Assembly: GCA_963628035.1 (NCBI GenBank)
Contig: CAVGED010000013.1
Span: forward strand, 1 to 45,437
DNA length: 45,437 bases
Reading direction: 5' to 3'
DNA from: 14-2 sp963628035
GTDB taxonomy: Bacteria > Bacillota > Clostridia > Lachnospirales > Lachnospiraceae
Shown here: piece by piece, positions 15,945 through 25,114 of the stretch
Layout: each line of letters begins with the position of its first letter
Numbering within the stretch: position 1 is the first letter of the stretch
Translations under genes and position numbers: made by a program
The notes under the pieces: generated by a model
Databases searched by the model: none
What the model was told of the DNA's origin: nothing
What the model saw: only the letters and a program-made list of their open reading frames with translations

Positions 15945-16418
15945 ATGAATCAGGAAGAACGGTTTATGCGTGAGGCTATCCGACAGGCGAGAAAGGCGTA
16001 TGCTCTTGATGAGGTGCCCATCGGATGTGTCATTGTATATGAAGGAAAGATTATTGCCAGAGGTTACAACCGACGAAATACGGATAAGAATACCCTGGCG
16101 CATGCGGAATTGATCGCCATTCGGCGGGCAAGCAGGAAGCTGGGGGACTGGCGGCTGGAGGGCTGTACCATGTATATCACTCTGGAGCCGTGCCAGATGT
16201 GCGCCGGCGCTATTGTGCAGGCGCGCGTGAGCCGGGTGGTAGTAGGCAGCATGAATCCGAAGGCTGGCTGCGCAGGTTCTGTGCTGAACCTGCTGCAGAT
16301 GGCGCAGTTCAACCATCAGGTGGAGCTGACCACCGGCGTGCTGGAGGAGGAATGCTCCAAGATGCTGTCCGGTTTCTTTCGGGAGCTGAGGCAGAAGAAA
16401 GCAAATTCCGGGAGGTAA
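15945..16418 (+). CDS. tadA: tRNA adenosine(34) deaminase
   Basis: This enzyme converts wobble adenosine to inosine in tRNA-Arg. The 157-residue deaminase fold shows the zinc ligands His53 (with catalytic Glu55, HAE) and Cys83/Cys86 (PCQMC), plus the dimer segment GAIVQARV. Ribosome site GAGGATAA. It is six bases ahead of the SdpI-like gene and probably co-transcribed with it. In many clostridia tadA is followed by the SRP RNA gene; here that RNA lies 13 kb away. Confidence 0.95.
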   Translation: MNQEERFMREAIRQARKAYALDEVPIGCVIVYEGKIIARGYNRRNTDKNTLAHAELIAIRRASRKLGDWRLEGCTMYITLEPCQMCAGAIVQARVSRVVVGSMNPKAGCAGSVLNLLQMAQFNHQVELTTGVLEEECSKMLSGFFRELRQKKANSGR

Positions 16419-16424
16419 ATTGAC

Positions 16425-16802
16425 ATGTGGTTTTGGTGGTTTATGTTTGTTTGTAATATGGCCTGTTCGCTTGCAATGATTATGGGCGGCCGATTTATGT
16501 GGAAGCATTGTCCAAAGAAGATTAACGGATTATGTGGGTACAGAAGCAGTAGATCGAGACTGAATCAGGATACCTGGAGATTTGCGCATGAGAACTGTGG
16601 GAAGCGATGGTGGAAGATCGGATGGATCATGCTGATTCCAACAATCCTGGTTCAGATTCCGTTCTATGGAGCAGATGATGATACGATAGGCATGTTAGGC
16701 ATGATATTGTGCATCGTGGAATGCACGATACTATTGGTGTCAATTATTCCAACGGAAATGGCACTTAAGAACACTTTCAATGATGATGGAAGCAGGAAAT
16801 AA
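16425..16802 (+). CDS. SdpI-family membrane protein
   Basis: The 125-residue product has three membrane helices (about 2-20, 62-79, 87-107) and the family signature GYRSSRSRLNQDTWRFAHENCGK between the first two (positions 38-60). SdpI proteins give immunity to the SDP peptide toxin in Bacillus, but the same domain occurs alone in many genomes and no toxin gene is near. Its end overlaps the convergent histidine kinase gene by 26 bases. Confidence 0.8.
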   Translation: MWFWWFMFVCNMACSLAMIMGGRFMWKHCPKKINGLCGYRSSRSRLNQDTWRFAHENCGKRWWKIGWIMLIPTILVQIPFYGADDDTIGMLGMILCIVECTILLVSIIPTEMALKNTFNDDGSRK

Positions 16803-18597
16803 GGGAACGAACCGCAGGAATGCGGATGGTTACCTGCGTGCCCCCCGGCTGGCTGCTTTCATAACTTAGGCCGTAGCGTTCTCCGTAGAAAAACTGGATT
16901 CGTTCATTAACGTTTTTGACTCCATATCCGGAACCACGATGCGGGCAGTCTTCTTTTAAGATGTTGCTTAGAACGTGAGGCGGGATGCCTACACCGTCAT
17001 CCTTGATTCGGATGAGAACCTCTTCTTCCCCCTCAGGAGAAACTTCCTTGGAGAAGAGAATAGAGACAGAGCCGGTCTGGGTCTGGCTTTCCAGGATGCC
17101 GTGGATGATGGCGTTTTCCACCAGCGGCTGCAGAAGAATCTTGGGAATGGTATAAAGATCCAGCCAGTCCGGCTCGTTATAGGAAAAGCGAAGCTTTTCC
17201 ACAAAGCGGATATTTTGAATCTGGATATAGGTTTTCACATGAAGAAGTTCCTGAGAAAGGGCAATGAACTCATGCCCGTTATTTAAAGTGAGCTTGTAGA
17301 ATTTTACCAGTGCAGTGACCATTTCGGTAATCTGGGGCACGTTTTTCTGGATGGCGATGCAGTTGATAAGATCCAGAGAATTATAAAGAAAATGTGGATT
17401 AATCTGAGCCTGCAGCGCACAAAGCTCTGCATTTTTTACGGCTTGCCCCATCTCGTAACGTTCATCGATCATACTTTCCATGCGTTTGCTCATGGAAGAA
17501 AAACTGTCCATGATTTCTCCGATTTCATCGTTCCCGGAGTGAGGCAGTTTAATCTGAAAATCCCCGGCTTCCATTTTTTTGATTTCCGTATTCAGAAGAA
17601 AAAGACGCTTTAAGCTGGAATTTGCGGTAAGGCAGGCCAGAATGTAAGAGACCAGGCCAATAACAGCCAGTTCCAGCAAAAGATCCCGGTAAAGCTGCTT
17701 TTGTGCATGGAATACCGTGTTCTGAGGAAGTACAGCAGTTAAATACCATTGAGGAGGAAACAGGTTTTCCTGGCGCAGGATAGATTGTTGCCCCTTATAG
17801 CTTGAAAATTCCCATTGGTGTCTGCCGGACAGAGAAGCGGAGTCGGTAAGGGAAGCGTAGGAGAAATCCCCGCGGTTTCCCTCTTTATCAAAAAAAGAAG
17901 TGTCATCATCTGTCAGATATAAAGAGACTTCTTCAGAAAAAGCCATTTCGTTTAAAATTTGACGGATTTTATCCGCAGAAATGTCAATCTGTAACAGCCC
18001 CATGGGTTTGGTCAGATTTTCGGGAGAATACAGAATGCTCACATAGGAAAAATAGGCACAGGGATTGCCATCCTCTTCCTGAATATAACCCGGAGCCAGC
18101 CAGAAGCGGCTTTTTCCCTGAGATAAAAGGGACTGATACCAGTCGGACTGCTCAATATGCTCCAAAGATAAAAGCGCCTGTTCGTTCTCAGTATGGAGGG
18201 AATTGTTTTTCACATAAAGCAAAATACGGTCAATGTCCGAGAGCTTTTTCATATATCCGAAAAGCTGATTTATGCGCTGATAAAAGGCCTGCTGGACAAA
18301 AATCTGATTTTCGCTGTCTGTTTCAGTAAACTGGTAAATATCGGGAGTGGAAAGCAGGTTGTCCATGGTTTTGGACATGCCTAAAAAGGTACGGTTTAAG
18401 ACAGAGACGCATTCGTCATAGGACTGTCCCATGGAAGAAAGCGTCTGATCCAGAACCAGGCGGTTGGTACTGCGATAGGAAATGAAAGTAAATAAAAGCA
18501 GCGGGATGATCAGAAATAAAAAGAATACCAGCTGTATTTTTGCTTTTAGGGAAATACTGTCTACGATTCGGGTAAGTTTCTTTTCCAGAAGATGCAT
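16777..18597 (-). CDS. YesM-type sensor histidine kinase
   Basis: The 606-residue kinase has an outside sensing domain (about 41-304) between two membrane helices (20-40, 305-326), a HAMP linker (327-380), a His_kinase domain with phospho-His402 in QINPHFLYNSLD, and an ATPase domain (DDGVGIPP and the G-rich GSGYGVKNVNERI). Such kinases detect extracellular sugars or their binding proteins and act with AraC-type regulators. It lies 53 bases after its partner, and both face away from the ABC-importer cluster that they most likely switch on. Confidence 0.93.
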   Translation of the reverse strand: MHLLEKKLTRIVDSISLKAKIQLVFFLFLIIPLLLFTFISYRSTNRLVLDQTLSSMGQSYDECVSVLNRTFLGMSKTMDNLLSTPDIYQFTETDSENQIFVQQAFYQRINQLFGYMKKLSDIDRILLYVKNNSLHTENEQALLSLEHIEQSDWYQSLLSQGKSRFWLAPGYIQEEDGNPCAYFSYVSILYSPENLTKPMGLLQIDISADKIRQILNEMAFSEEVSLYLTDDDTSFFDKEGNRGDFSYASLTDSASLSGRHQWEFSSYKGQQSILRQENLFPPQWYLTAVLPQNTVFHAQKQLYRDLLLELAVIGLVSYILACLTANSSLKRLFLLNTEIKKMEAGDFQIKLPHSGNDEIGEIMDSFSSMSKRMESMIDERYEMGQAVKNAELCALQAQINPHFLYNSLDLINCIAIQKNVPQITEMVTALVKFYKLTLNNGHEFIALSQELLHVKTYIQIQNIRFVEKLRFSYNEPDWLDLYTIPKILLQPLVENAIIHGILESQTQTGSVSILFSKEVSPEGEEEVLIRIKDDGVGIPPHVLSNILKEDCPHRGSGYGVKNVNERIQFFYGERYGLSYESSQPGGTQVTIRIPAVRSLISCFHHH

Positions 18598-18650
18598 AAG
18601 TTGTTCACCTCATTTTTGTTTCTGCAGGATGAAAGATTTCCGGGAAGCTG

Positions 18651-19466
18651 TCAGGGCAGATTTTCCCGGAAGGCTTTCGGAGTGATGCCGGTTTCTCTTT
18701 TAAAAACTTTGGAAAAATAGTTGGCATCGTGATATCCGGTACGCAGAGCAATGGCATTCAGAGAAAGGGAATTGTCCTTTAAATATTTTTTTGCGTGATG
18801 AATCCTTACCTGAGTAATAAACTGGTTAATGGTTTTTCCGGTTTCTTTTTTGAATAAAGCGGAAAGATAGTTGGAAGACAAATACAACTGTCCGGCCAAC
18901 TGTGAAATATTCAACTTTTCATCGCTATAATTTTTCAGAATACGGTCAATTGCCTTATTAATACAAGGCGTGCTTTCCGAGGACAGATTTTTGACAAAAA
19001 GGAGTTCATCGGTATCGGCGTATTCGCCGGAAGTACTTTCTTCTTTCTCTTTGCGACGCATCTCAAGAAATTCTCTTTGAGCAAGAATTTCTGCCACGGC
19101 AACTTCTACAGCCTGTTTGATTTCGAGAATATTAACTGGTTTCTCCACATAGCTGACAACACGAATCTGAATAGCGGATTTTAGATATTCCCGGTCGGTA
19201 TAGGCACTTAAAAAAATAAAGCGGCAGTTTTTATCTTCTTTCCGGATTTCTTTCGCCAGTTCGATGCCGTTTAATTTGGGCATACGGATATCGCTTAATA
19301 CAATATCCGGTTTGTGTTGTAGCGCCAGCTCCAGGGCAGTCTGGCCGTTGCCGGCTTCCCAAATTTGTGAAATGCCAAGCTGTTCCCAGGGAATATAGTG
19401 TACAAGCACATCTCTTGTATAAGGTTCATCTTCTGCAATTAAGATACAAATATCCTTCTTCTGCAT
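18651..19466 (-). CDS. YesN-type response regulator with AraC DNA-binding domain
   Basis: The receiver domain (1-120: Asp13, phosphoacceptor Asp59, Lys109) is joined by a short charged linker to an AraC-type double helix-turn-helix (about 168-271; LAGQLYLSSNYLSALFKKETG and YFSKVFKRETGITP motifs). It is the partner of the following kinase. The divergent neighbour is a carbohydrate ABC permease, and two AAACGAA direct repeats 22 bases apart in the shared intergenic region are candidate binding sites. Confidence 0.95.
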   Translation of the reverse strand: MQKKDICILIAEDEPYTRDVLVHYIPWEQLGISQIWEAGNGQTALELALQHKPDIVLSDIRMPKLNGIELAKEIRKEDKNCRFIFLSAYTDREYLKSAIQIRVVSYVEKPVNILEIKQAVEVAVAEILAQREFLEMRRKEKEESTSGEYADTDELLFVKNLSSESTPCINKAIDRILKNYSDEKLNISQLAGQLYLSSNYLSALFKKETGKTINQFITQVRIHHAKKYLKDNSLSLNAIALRTGYHDANYFSKVFKRETGITPKAFRENLP

Positions 19467-19538
19467 GGTTCCGGCCCTTTCTTAATAACTGGTTACTTTT
19501 TCCAATGTTTTCGTAAAATGTTTTATTCATTATAAGCT

Positions 19539-19567
19539 AAACGAATAAAAAAATCAAATGAAACGAA
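19539..19567 (+). promoter_or_regulatory. Direct repeats, candidate YesN-type operator
   Basis: AAACGAA occurs at 19539-19545 and 19561-19567, exactly 22 bases (two helical turns) apart, about 65-90 bases upstream of the importer promoter. AraC-type regulators usually bind such tandem sites. A reversed TTTCGT lies at about 19509-19514. Confidence 0.5.
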
Positions 19568-19628
19568 ACTTTTTTGAACATAATATCAAAACAGAAGTGA
19601 AAATTACCGTTTTCAGAGAATATTACGA

Positions 19629-19657
19629 TTGAAAAGGTGCAAAGGCGTTGCTAAAAT
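19629..19657 (+). promoter_or_regulatory. Promoter of the ABC-importer cluster
   Basis: TTGAAA (19629-19634) and TAAAAT (19652-19657) are 17 bases apart. The start of transcription near 19664 leaves only about 18 bases before the ATG at 19682, with AGGAGAGG as ribosome site. Confidence 0.65.
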
Positions 19658-19681
19658 AAAGGCAGTAGAAAGGAGAGGACA

Positions 19682-20593
19682 ATGAGAGGGAAAGGATATA
19701 AAAAGCGCAACAGGGTACTGTTTCTGATGCTGTTGCCCGCGGTGCTGTATTTCATTATTTTTGCATACATACCCATGACCGGGACCGTGCTGGCGTTTAA
19801 GAATTATAATTATATTGATGGCATCTATAGAAGTCCCTGGAACGGATTTAAAAATTTTAAGTTTCTCTTTAACGGAGGCAAAATTTTCAGAGTAGCTTTT
19901 AATACGTTTGCCTATAATATTGTGTTTATTGCAGTGAACCAGACGTTGCAGGTTATTACGGCGGTACTTTTAACGGAAATCGCGGCGAAGCGTTTTCGTA
20001 AGCTTTCCCAGTCAGCAATTTTACTGCCCTACTTTATTTCCTGGGTTATTGTGGGAGGCTTTATTTATAACCTGTTTAATTATGAATATGGTTCGGTAAA
20101 TAATTTCCTGCAGGCGTTGGGAAAGGCACCGGTGGATATGTATTCCAATATAGGTGCCTGGAAATATATACTGGTGTTGGTAAATGCCTGGAAATGGGTG
20201 GGTTACGGCTCGGTAATTTATCTGGCCGCTATTACAGGAATTGATAAGGAAATCTATGAAGCAGCGGCGATTGAAGGTGCCGGCAAGTTCCGGCAGATCT
20301 TTTCCATTACATTGCCATTGATTGTTCCACAGATCATTACGCTGGTGCTTTTGGATGTTGGAAGGATCTTTAAGGGAGATTTCCAAATGTTCTACCAGGT
20401 AACCGGAAATAATCCTTTATTGTATGAAACGACAGATGTGATTGATACGTTCGTGGTAAGATCCCTGCTGCAGCTTCAGGATGTGGGGATGTCCTCAGCG
20501 GCAGGACTGATGCAGTCCGTGATCAATTTTGTTATTCTCATAACCGTGAATGCTGTTGTAAAGCATTTTCAAAGCGATTATGCATTGTTCTAA
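19682..20593 (+). CDS. Carbohydrate ABC permease, LplB-type
   Basis: The 303-residue inner-membrane protein has six predicted helices and the binding-protein-dependent permease signature around 200-225 (EAAAIEGAGKFRQIFSITLPL, positions about 195-215), the loop that docks the ATPase. A front with MLLPAVLYFIIFAYIPM and NYIDGIYRSPWNG is typical of the polysaccharide/oligosaccharide group. It begins a seven-gene run on one strand. No ATPase gene is present in the cluster; such importers commonly share an MsmX-type ATPase encoded elsewhere. Confidence 0.92.
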   Translation: MRGKGYKKRNRVLFLMLLPAVLYFIIFAYIPMTGTVLAFKNYNYIDGIYRSPWNGFKNFKFLFNGGKIFRVAFNTFAYNIVFIAVNQTLQVITAVLLTEIAAKRFRKLSQSAILLPYFISWVIVGGFIYNLFNYEYGSVNNFLQALGKAPVDMYSNIGAWKYILVLVNAWKWVGYGSVIYLAAITGIDKEIYEAAAIEGAGKFRQIFSITLPLIVPQIITLVLLDVGRIFKGDFQMFYQVTGNNPLLYETTDVIDTFVVRSLLQLQDVGMSSAAGLMQSVINFVILITVNAVVKHFQSDYALF

Positions 20594-20603
20594 GGAGGAG
20601 ATT

Positions 20604-21497
20604 ATGCATTATAAATTAAGCAAAGACAAAGTTGTATTTTCCATAATTGCATACAGCTTTCTGACTATATTTACTTTATGCTGCATTTTACCTTTTGGTT
20701 TTGTGATCTCCGGAGCATTTTCCTCAGAACAGTCGATACTGGAATATGGTTATTCGTTGCTTCCGCATCAGTTTTCCACTGCGGCCTTCCGGACAATCCT
20801 GGCAGCACCCGGTGATATTTTGAATGCATATGGTGTAACGATTCTTGTCACGGTGGCAGGCACCTTAACGGGTCTTTTGATCACTGCCATGGCGGCATAT
20901 GTGCTGGGGCGCAAGTGCTTTCCGCACAGAAATGCATTTGCCTTTTTCTTCTACTTTACAACTATTTTTGAAGGTGGCATTGTCCCGAAGTATATTCTGA
21001 TGATTCGTTATCTGGGAATCAAAAACAACCTGCTTGCATTGATCCTGCCGCTTTTGATCAATGTTTTTTATATCATTATTATGCGAAGCTCGATCAGTGC
21101 ATCCATACCGGATTCGCTGATCGAATCGGCAGAGATTGACGGCGCCGGAGAATTTCAGATTTTTCGAAAAATCGTAATGCCTCTTTCCAAGCCAATTTTA
21201 GCAACCGTGGGATTGTTTATGGCACTGGAATACTGGAATGACTGGTTTAATGCCATGCTTTATGTGGATAAAAAGAGTCTGATTCCGTTACAATATTATC
21301 TGTATAAGATGCTGTCTCAGATTACTATGCTGCGGGAACTGGTATCCAAGGTGCCTCAGCTTACGGTGGTGACGCCGCCGGAGGAATCCTTTAAGATGGC
21401 GATGACACTGGTAACAATCGGCCCGATATTGATTCTGTATCCTTTTGTGCAAAAGTACTTTGTCAGCGGGATCATGGTCGGAGCTGTTAAAGGTTAA
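20604..21497 (+). CDS. Carbohydrate ABC permease, LplC/YtcP-type
   Basis: This is the second membrane half of the importer. The start is MHYKLSKDKVV, directly behind AAGGAGGAG, 10 bases after the first permease ends; a longer frame would overlap that gene without a better site. Six helices and the EAA loop (SAEIDGAGEFQIFRKIVMPL, about 177-196) are present, and it ends in the family-typical FVSGIMVGAVKG. The 297 residues are normal length. Confidence 0.92.
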   Translation: MHYKLSKDKVVFSIIAYSFLTIFTLCCILPFGFVISGAFSSEQSILEYGYSLLPHQFSTAAFRTILAAPGDILNAYGVTILVTVAGTLTGLLITAMAAYVLGRKCFPHRNAFAFFFYFTTIFEGGIVPKYILMIRYLGIKNNLLALILPLLINVFYIIIMRSSISASIPDSLIESAEIDGAGEFQIFRKIVMPLSKPILATVGLFMALEYWNDWFNAMLYVDKKSLIPLQYYLYKMLSQITMLRELVSKVPQLTVVTPPEESFKMAMTLVTIGPILILYPFVQKYFVSGIMVGAVKG

Positions 21498-21552
21498 GTG
21501 TACCCGAAAAGGGCGCACAGCATACAACATTATAAAATAGGGAGGAATGAAA

Positions 21553-23100
21553 ATGTTGAAAAAAAGAGTAATGGCAGTACTTCTTGTGTTGGTGATGGTT
21601 CTGGGAGTGGCAGGATGCGGCCAGGGTAAGAAGCCAAACGGTACGGGAGGTAATGGAGGAAGTAACAGCGGAGCATCCGGACTGGATCCCGTAACCCTCA
21701 AATTTTATTTTATCGGAGAGCCGGCAGCGGATAATGAGAAGGTATTCGATGAAATCAACCGGATACTTACCGAAAAAATCAATGCAACCATTGAACCGGT
21801 GTACCTTTCCTGGGGAGACTGGGATCAGAGATATCCCCTGTTATTTACTTCCGGGGAAGAATTTGACATGATTTATACGGCAGACTGGGCGCTCTATTCT
21901 GAGACCGCATCCAAAGGAGGATTTTATCCTCTGACCATGGAAATGATTAAGAAAAACTGTCCGTTGACGGTGGCCAATCTGCCGGAATCCGCCTGGAGCA
22001 GCTCAGCCATCAACGGAAACTGCTATCTGATTCCGCAGTATAATTATTTTGCAAATCACTATGGATTCATGATCCGTGGCGATTTGAGAGAAAAATATGG
22101 TATGAGTGAAGTAAAAACGGTAGATGAGCTGGAGGCGTATATGGATAAAGTCCTGGAAAATGAAAAAGGCATAATTCCCCTTGATATTTCCAGAGACAAT
22201 GCTGAAATGTATATGAGAGCGATCGTTGTTTATCCGGATGAGCATTGGTATCTGGCAGGCGAGCATACCGGTGTCTATACGTACGATTTTACCGATCCGG
22301 AAAAGGTGGAACTGACGCCGTTCTATGAGCTGCCCGGTTATGAAGAGCATCTTAAGCGGATGGTGCGATGGAATCAGAAGGGATTCCTGTCAAAGAGTGA
22401 TTTGACTTCTGCCAATGCAGAGCGTTTTGAAGCAGGAAAGAGTGTTGTGAAGATCTGTAATATTACAGAAGCCAATGCAGCATGGCAGTCAGCCAAAGTA
22501 AATCATCCGGATTGGAAGATCGAGTATGTAAATCTTCTGGAAGGCAAGAAGCTTGGTTCCACCGGTTATTCCCAGGGTGTTGCTTTTAATGCCAAGAGCA
22601 AAAATATTGACAGAGCTATGATGGCAGCGGATTTACTGGGATATGATCCGGAATTGAATTTCCTGATCAACTACGGTATTCCGGGTGAGCATAATAAAAT
22701 TGCTGGTGAAGTGGAATATGAAGGAAATCAGTTCTTAGAAGTGGAAGCAGTCAATCCCGATGCTTACGGCGGATATTCCTTCTGGTGCTTCTCCAACACA
22801 CCCAGTCTGCCGACAGAGTCTTTCGATGGTTATACGGATACTTTGCTGAGCTATTTCTACGATCAGGCGGTGCATCATCCTTTGGATGGCATGTCCTTTA
22901 TAACAGATAATGTGACAACGGAAGTAGCGGCAACCTCGAATGTATTATCCGAATACCTGCCGGTTATGTACCTTGGATTTACAGAAGATCCGGAAGCAAC
23001 GCTGAAGGAGTTCAAACAGAAATTAAAAGAGGCCGGAATTGATGCTGTAAATGCAGAAATGGAGAAACAGGCCCAAGAAAGATTCGAAGCTGCAAAGTAA
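21553..23100 (+). CDS. Extracellular solute-binding lipoprotein
   Basis: This surface binding protein belongs to the importer. The start is placed at the second ATG (MLKKRVMAV), seven bases from GGAGG; the first is one base from it. Lipobox LGVAGC puts the lipidated Cys at 22, followed by a Gly/Ser/Asn spacer and a binding domain of about 470 residues rich in Trp and Tyr (WDQRYP, YNYFANHYGF, YSFWCFSN). The family is the large LplA-like group (about 500 residues) that serves complex glycans. The ligand is unknown. Confidence 0.93.
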   Translation: MLKKRVMAVLLVLVMVLGVAGCGQGKKPNGTGGNGGSNSGASGLDPVTLKFYFIGEPAADNEKVFDEINRILTEKINATIEPVYLSWGDWDQRYPLLFTSGEEFDMIYTADWALYSETASKGGFYPLTMEMIKKNCPLTVANLPESAWSSSAINGNCYLIPQYNYFANHYGFMIRGDLREKYGMSEVKTVDELEAYMDKVLENEKGIIPLDISRDNAEMYMRAIVVYPDEHWYLAGEHTGVYTYDFTDPEKVELTPFYELPGYEEHLKRMVRWNQKGFLSKSDLTSANAERFEAGKSVVKICNITEANAAWQSAKVNHPDWKIEYVNLLEGKKLGSTGYSQGVAFNAKSKNIDRAMMAADLLGYDPELNFLINYGIPGEHNKIAGEVEYEGNQFLEVEAVNPDAYGGYSFWCFSNTPSLPTESFDGYTDTLLSYFYDQAVHHPLDGMSFITDNVTTEVAATSNVLSEYLPVMYLGFTEDPEATLKEFKQKLKEAGIDAVNAEMEKQAQERFEAAK

Positions 23101-23148
23101 AAAACAAAAATAAGAAGCATAGAAGTACCGGTTTTTCGGGAGGAAGAA

Positions 23149-25098
23149 ATGAAGGAACGAATCATCGAACTGGGAAAAGGACGTTATATTACGGAAAAAA
23201 CCCAAATTACGGGTGCATCTTCGGTGATGGAGGATCTGCTTGGAGCCTTTGCGCTGAGAAAAGAAGGAAAGGGTACGGAAGGCTCCTCCGATCATTATAA
23301 AAGAATTTGTTTCCTGCAAAGTATTCCTCCTAAGGAGCTGGAAGAGGAAAAAAATCTTGCTGACCTGTTGCACTCATGGAATGAGGAGAGCTGCCTCGTA
23401 TATGCGCAAGGGGAAGAAGTAACTTTATATGCAACGACAAAAAGAGGACTGCTTTACGGAGCAGCCAGCCTCCTGCATATGACACAGGGAGGATATTTGC
23501 GTCAGGTTTGTGCTTACTATGCACCGATGTGCAAAGAGCGTGGGATGAAGGTCTTTACCCCTTCCAGAAAGAACATTTCTTTTTTTAAAAAATTTATAGA
23601 TCTTTTGGTTTTTTATCAATTCAATACCGTAATGATCGAAGTCGGGGGTGCCATGGAATATAAGAGGCACCCGGAAATTAATCAGGGATGGGTTTCTTAT
23701 TGCAAGGAAATGTCTGAGTATTCCGGAAAAACCACAGTGATACAGGATCAGACCTTTCCATGGTATAAAAATGCCATTCATATGGAAAACGGCGGCGGAG
23801 AATTTCTGACTCAGGAAGAAATGAAACAGCTGGTATCCTATTGCAAGGAAAGAGAACTGGAAGTGATTCCGGAAGTACCTTCTTTGGGACACTGCGATTA
23901 TTTGATGATGGGTAATCCAGAGATTGCGGAACGCCCGGAGGATCCATATCCGGATACCTATTGCCCTTCCAATCCCAGATCGTATGAAATTTTATTTGAT
24001 GTAATAGATGAGGTCGTGCAGGTATTTGAACCGGAGCGGATGAATATCGGGCATGATGAATATTATTCCATTGCTGTCTGTGAAAAGTGTCGGTTAAGAT
24101 CCGGAGCGGATATTTTCGCAGATGATGTAAATAAAATTGCAGCATATCTGAAAAAGAAAAATATTAAAACCGTGATCTGGGGCGATAAACTGTTAAAAAA
24201 TGCACAGGTTCCGGGTGCAGGGCCTTTTGGAGGAGCCGAAATCAGGATGTATTCTCCTGCATTTCACAGGGAGGGCAAGTTTATCGGGATCATGCCGGCA
24301 ACCTGGCCGGCAATCTATCGCGTGAACAAGGAAGTAGAAATCCTGCACTGGAACTGGGGACTTTCCCGGGATCTGGAGGACGAGCTGCTGGAGGAAGGTT
24401 TTTCCGTACGTTATGGGAATTTTGACAGTTATCTGTTCCCGAACTGGAAGGATCGCAAAAAGGAGATCTGCGGCGCCATGATTTCCAACTGGAGTACGTT
24501 GGACGAAAGGATTCTGCAGAGAAACGGAATCTTTTTCAATATTGCCTACGCATATGAAATGTTCTGGAATCCGGATTATAAAGAAGATGATTTTGAGAAA
24601 ATCAGAGCCTTGGTTATGGAAAGTCTTTATGACAGAAAAAACCCGGATCGGAAGAAATGCAGGATTAACGAGGAGTCGCGTCACCCGGATTATGTGGAAG
24701 TTCTGTATCACACGGATTATCACCCGGATTTCCAGTGGTTTGTGGACGGTGTATTCCCGGAGGACTCCAAATATAGGATCGGTGAGGTAAAGTTTCTCTA
24801 TGCAGACGGAAGTCAAAGCAGCATTCCCGTAAGGTACGGAGATGATATCGGTTACCGGCTGGCTTCCTGGAAAAGGGAACGGATGGAAGAACAGAACATG
24901 TATCAGGTGGATGACCATTTGATGGAAACGACTTATGCAACGCTGCCGCAGCAGGTGGGAGAAGAAACTTTTTACCGGCATATGTTTTCCAACCCCTGTC
25001 CGGAAAAGGAGCTTTTAGAAGTAACAGCGGAGACGGATCCGAAAAAGCATTGTACGATTCTGGTAAAAGAAATTCAGAAAATGGAATATAAAAGATAG
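23149..25098 (+). CDS. GH20-like glycoside hydrolase, intracellular
   Basis: The 649-residue protein has a small beta-rich front (1-125) ending in the GH20-type GLLYGAASLL, then a TIM barrel with PEVPSLGH (241-248; compare the GH20 PEID-PGH) and the catalytic pair Asp303-Glu304 in IGHDEYY, where beta-N-acetylhexosaminidases have GGDE. Key acids are kept but surrounding residues diverge, so specificity may differ from GlcNAc or GalNAc. No signal peptide: it acts on sugar after import. The last about 130 residues form an extra beta domain. Gene order places it straight after the binding protein. Confidence 0.8.
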   Translation: MKERIIELGKGRYITEKTQITGASSVMEDLLGAFALRKEGKGTEGSSDHYKRICFLQSIPPKELEEEKNLADLLHSWNEESCLVYAQGEEVTLYATTKRGLLYGAASLLHMTQGGYLRQVCAYYAPMCKERGMKVFTPSRKNISFFKKFIDLLVFYQFNTVMIEVGGAMEYKRHPEINQGWVSYCKEMSEYSGKTTVIQDQTFPWYKNAIHMENGGGEFLTQEEMKQLVSYCKERELEVIPEVPSLGHCDYLMMGNPEIAERPEDPYPDTYCPSNPRSYEILFDVIDEVVQVFEPERMNIGHDEYYSIAVCEKCRLRSGADIFADDVNKIAAYLKKKNIKTVIWGDKLLKNAQVPGAGPFGGAEIRMYSPAFHREGKFIGIMPATWPAIYRVNKEVEILHWNWGLSRDLEDELLEEGFSVRYGNFDSYLFPNWKDRKKEICGAMISNWSTLDERILQRNGIFFNIAYAYEMFWNPDYKEDDFEKIRALVMESLYDRKNPDRKKCRINEESRHPDYVEVLYHTDYHPDFQWFVDGVFPEDSKYRIGEVKFLYADGSQSSIPVRYGDDIGYRLASWKRERMEEQNMYQVDDHLMETTYATLPQQVGEETFYRHMFSNPCPEKELLEVTAETDPKKHCTILVKEIQKMEYKR

Positions 25099-25114
25099 GA
25101 CATAGGGAGGGAAT

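Noticed and set aside
16425..16802. SdpI-like gene as immunity to a toxin operon
   Set aside because: No sdpC-like toxin or processing gene lies nearby; the family is often found alone.
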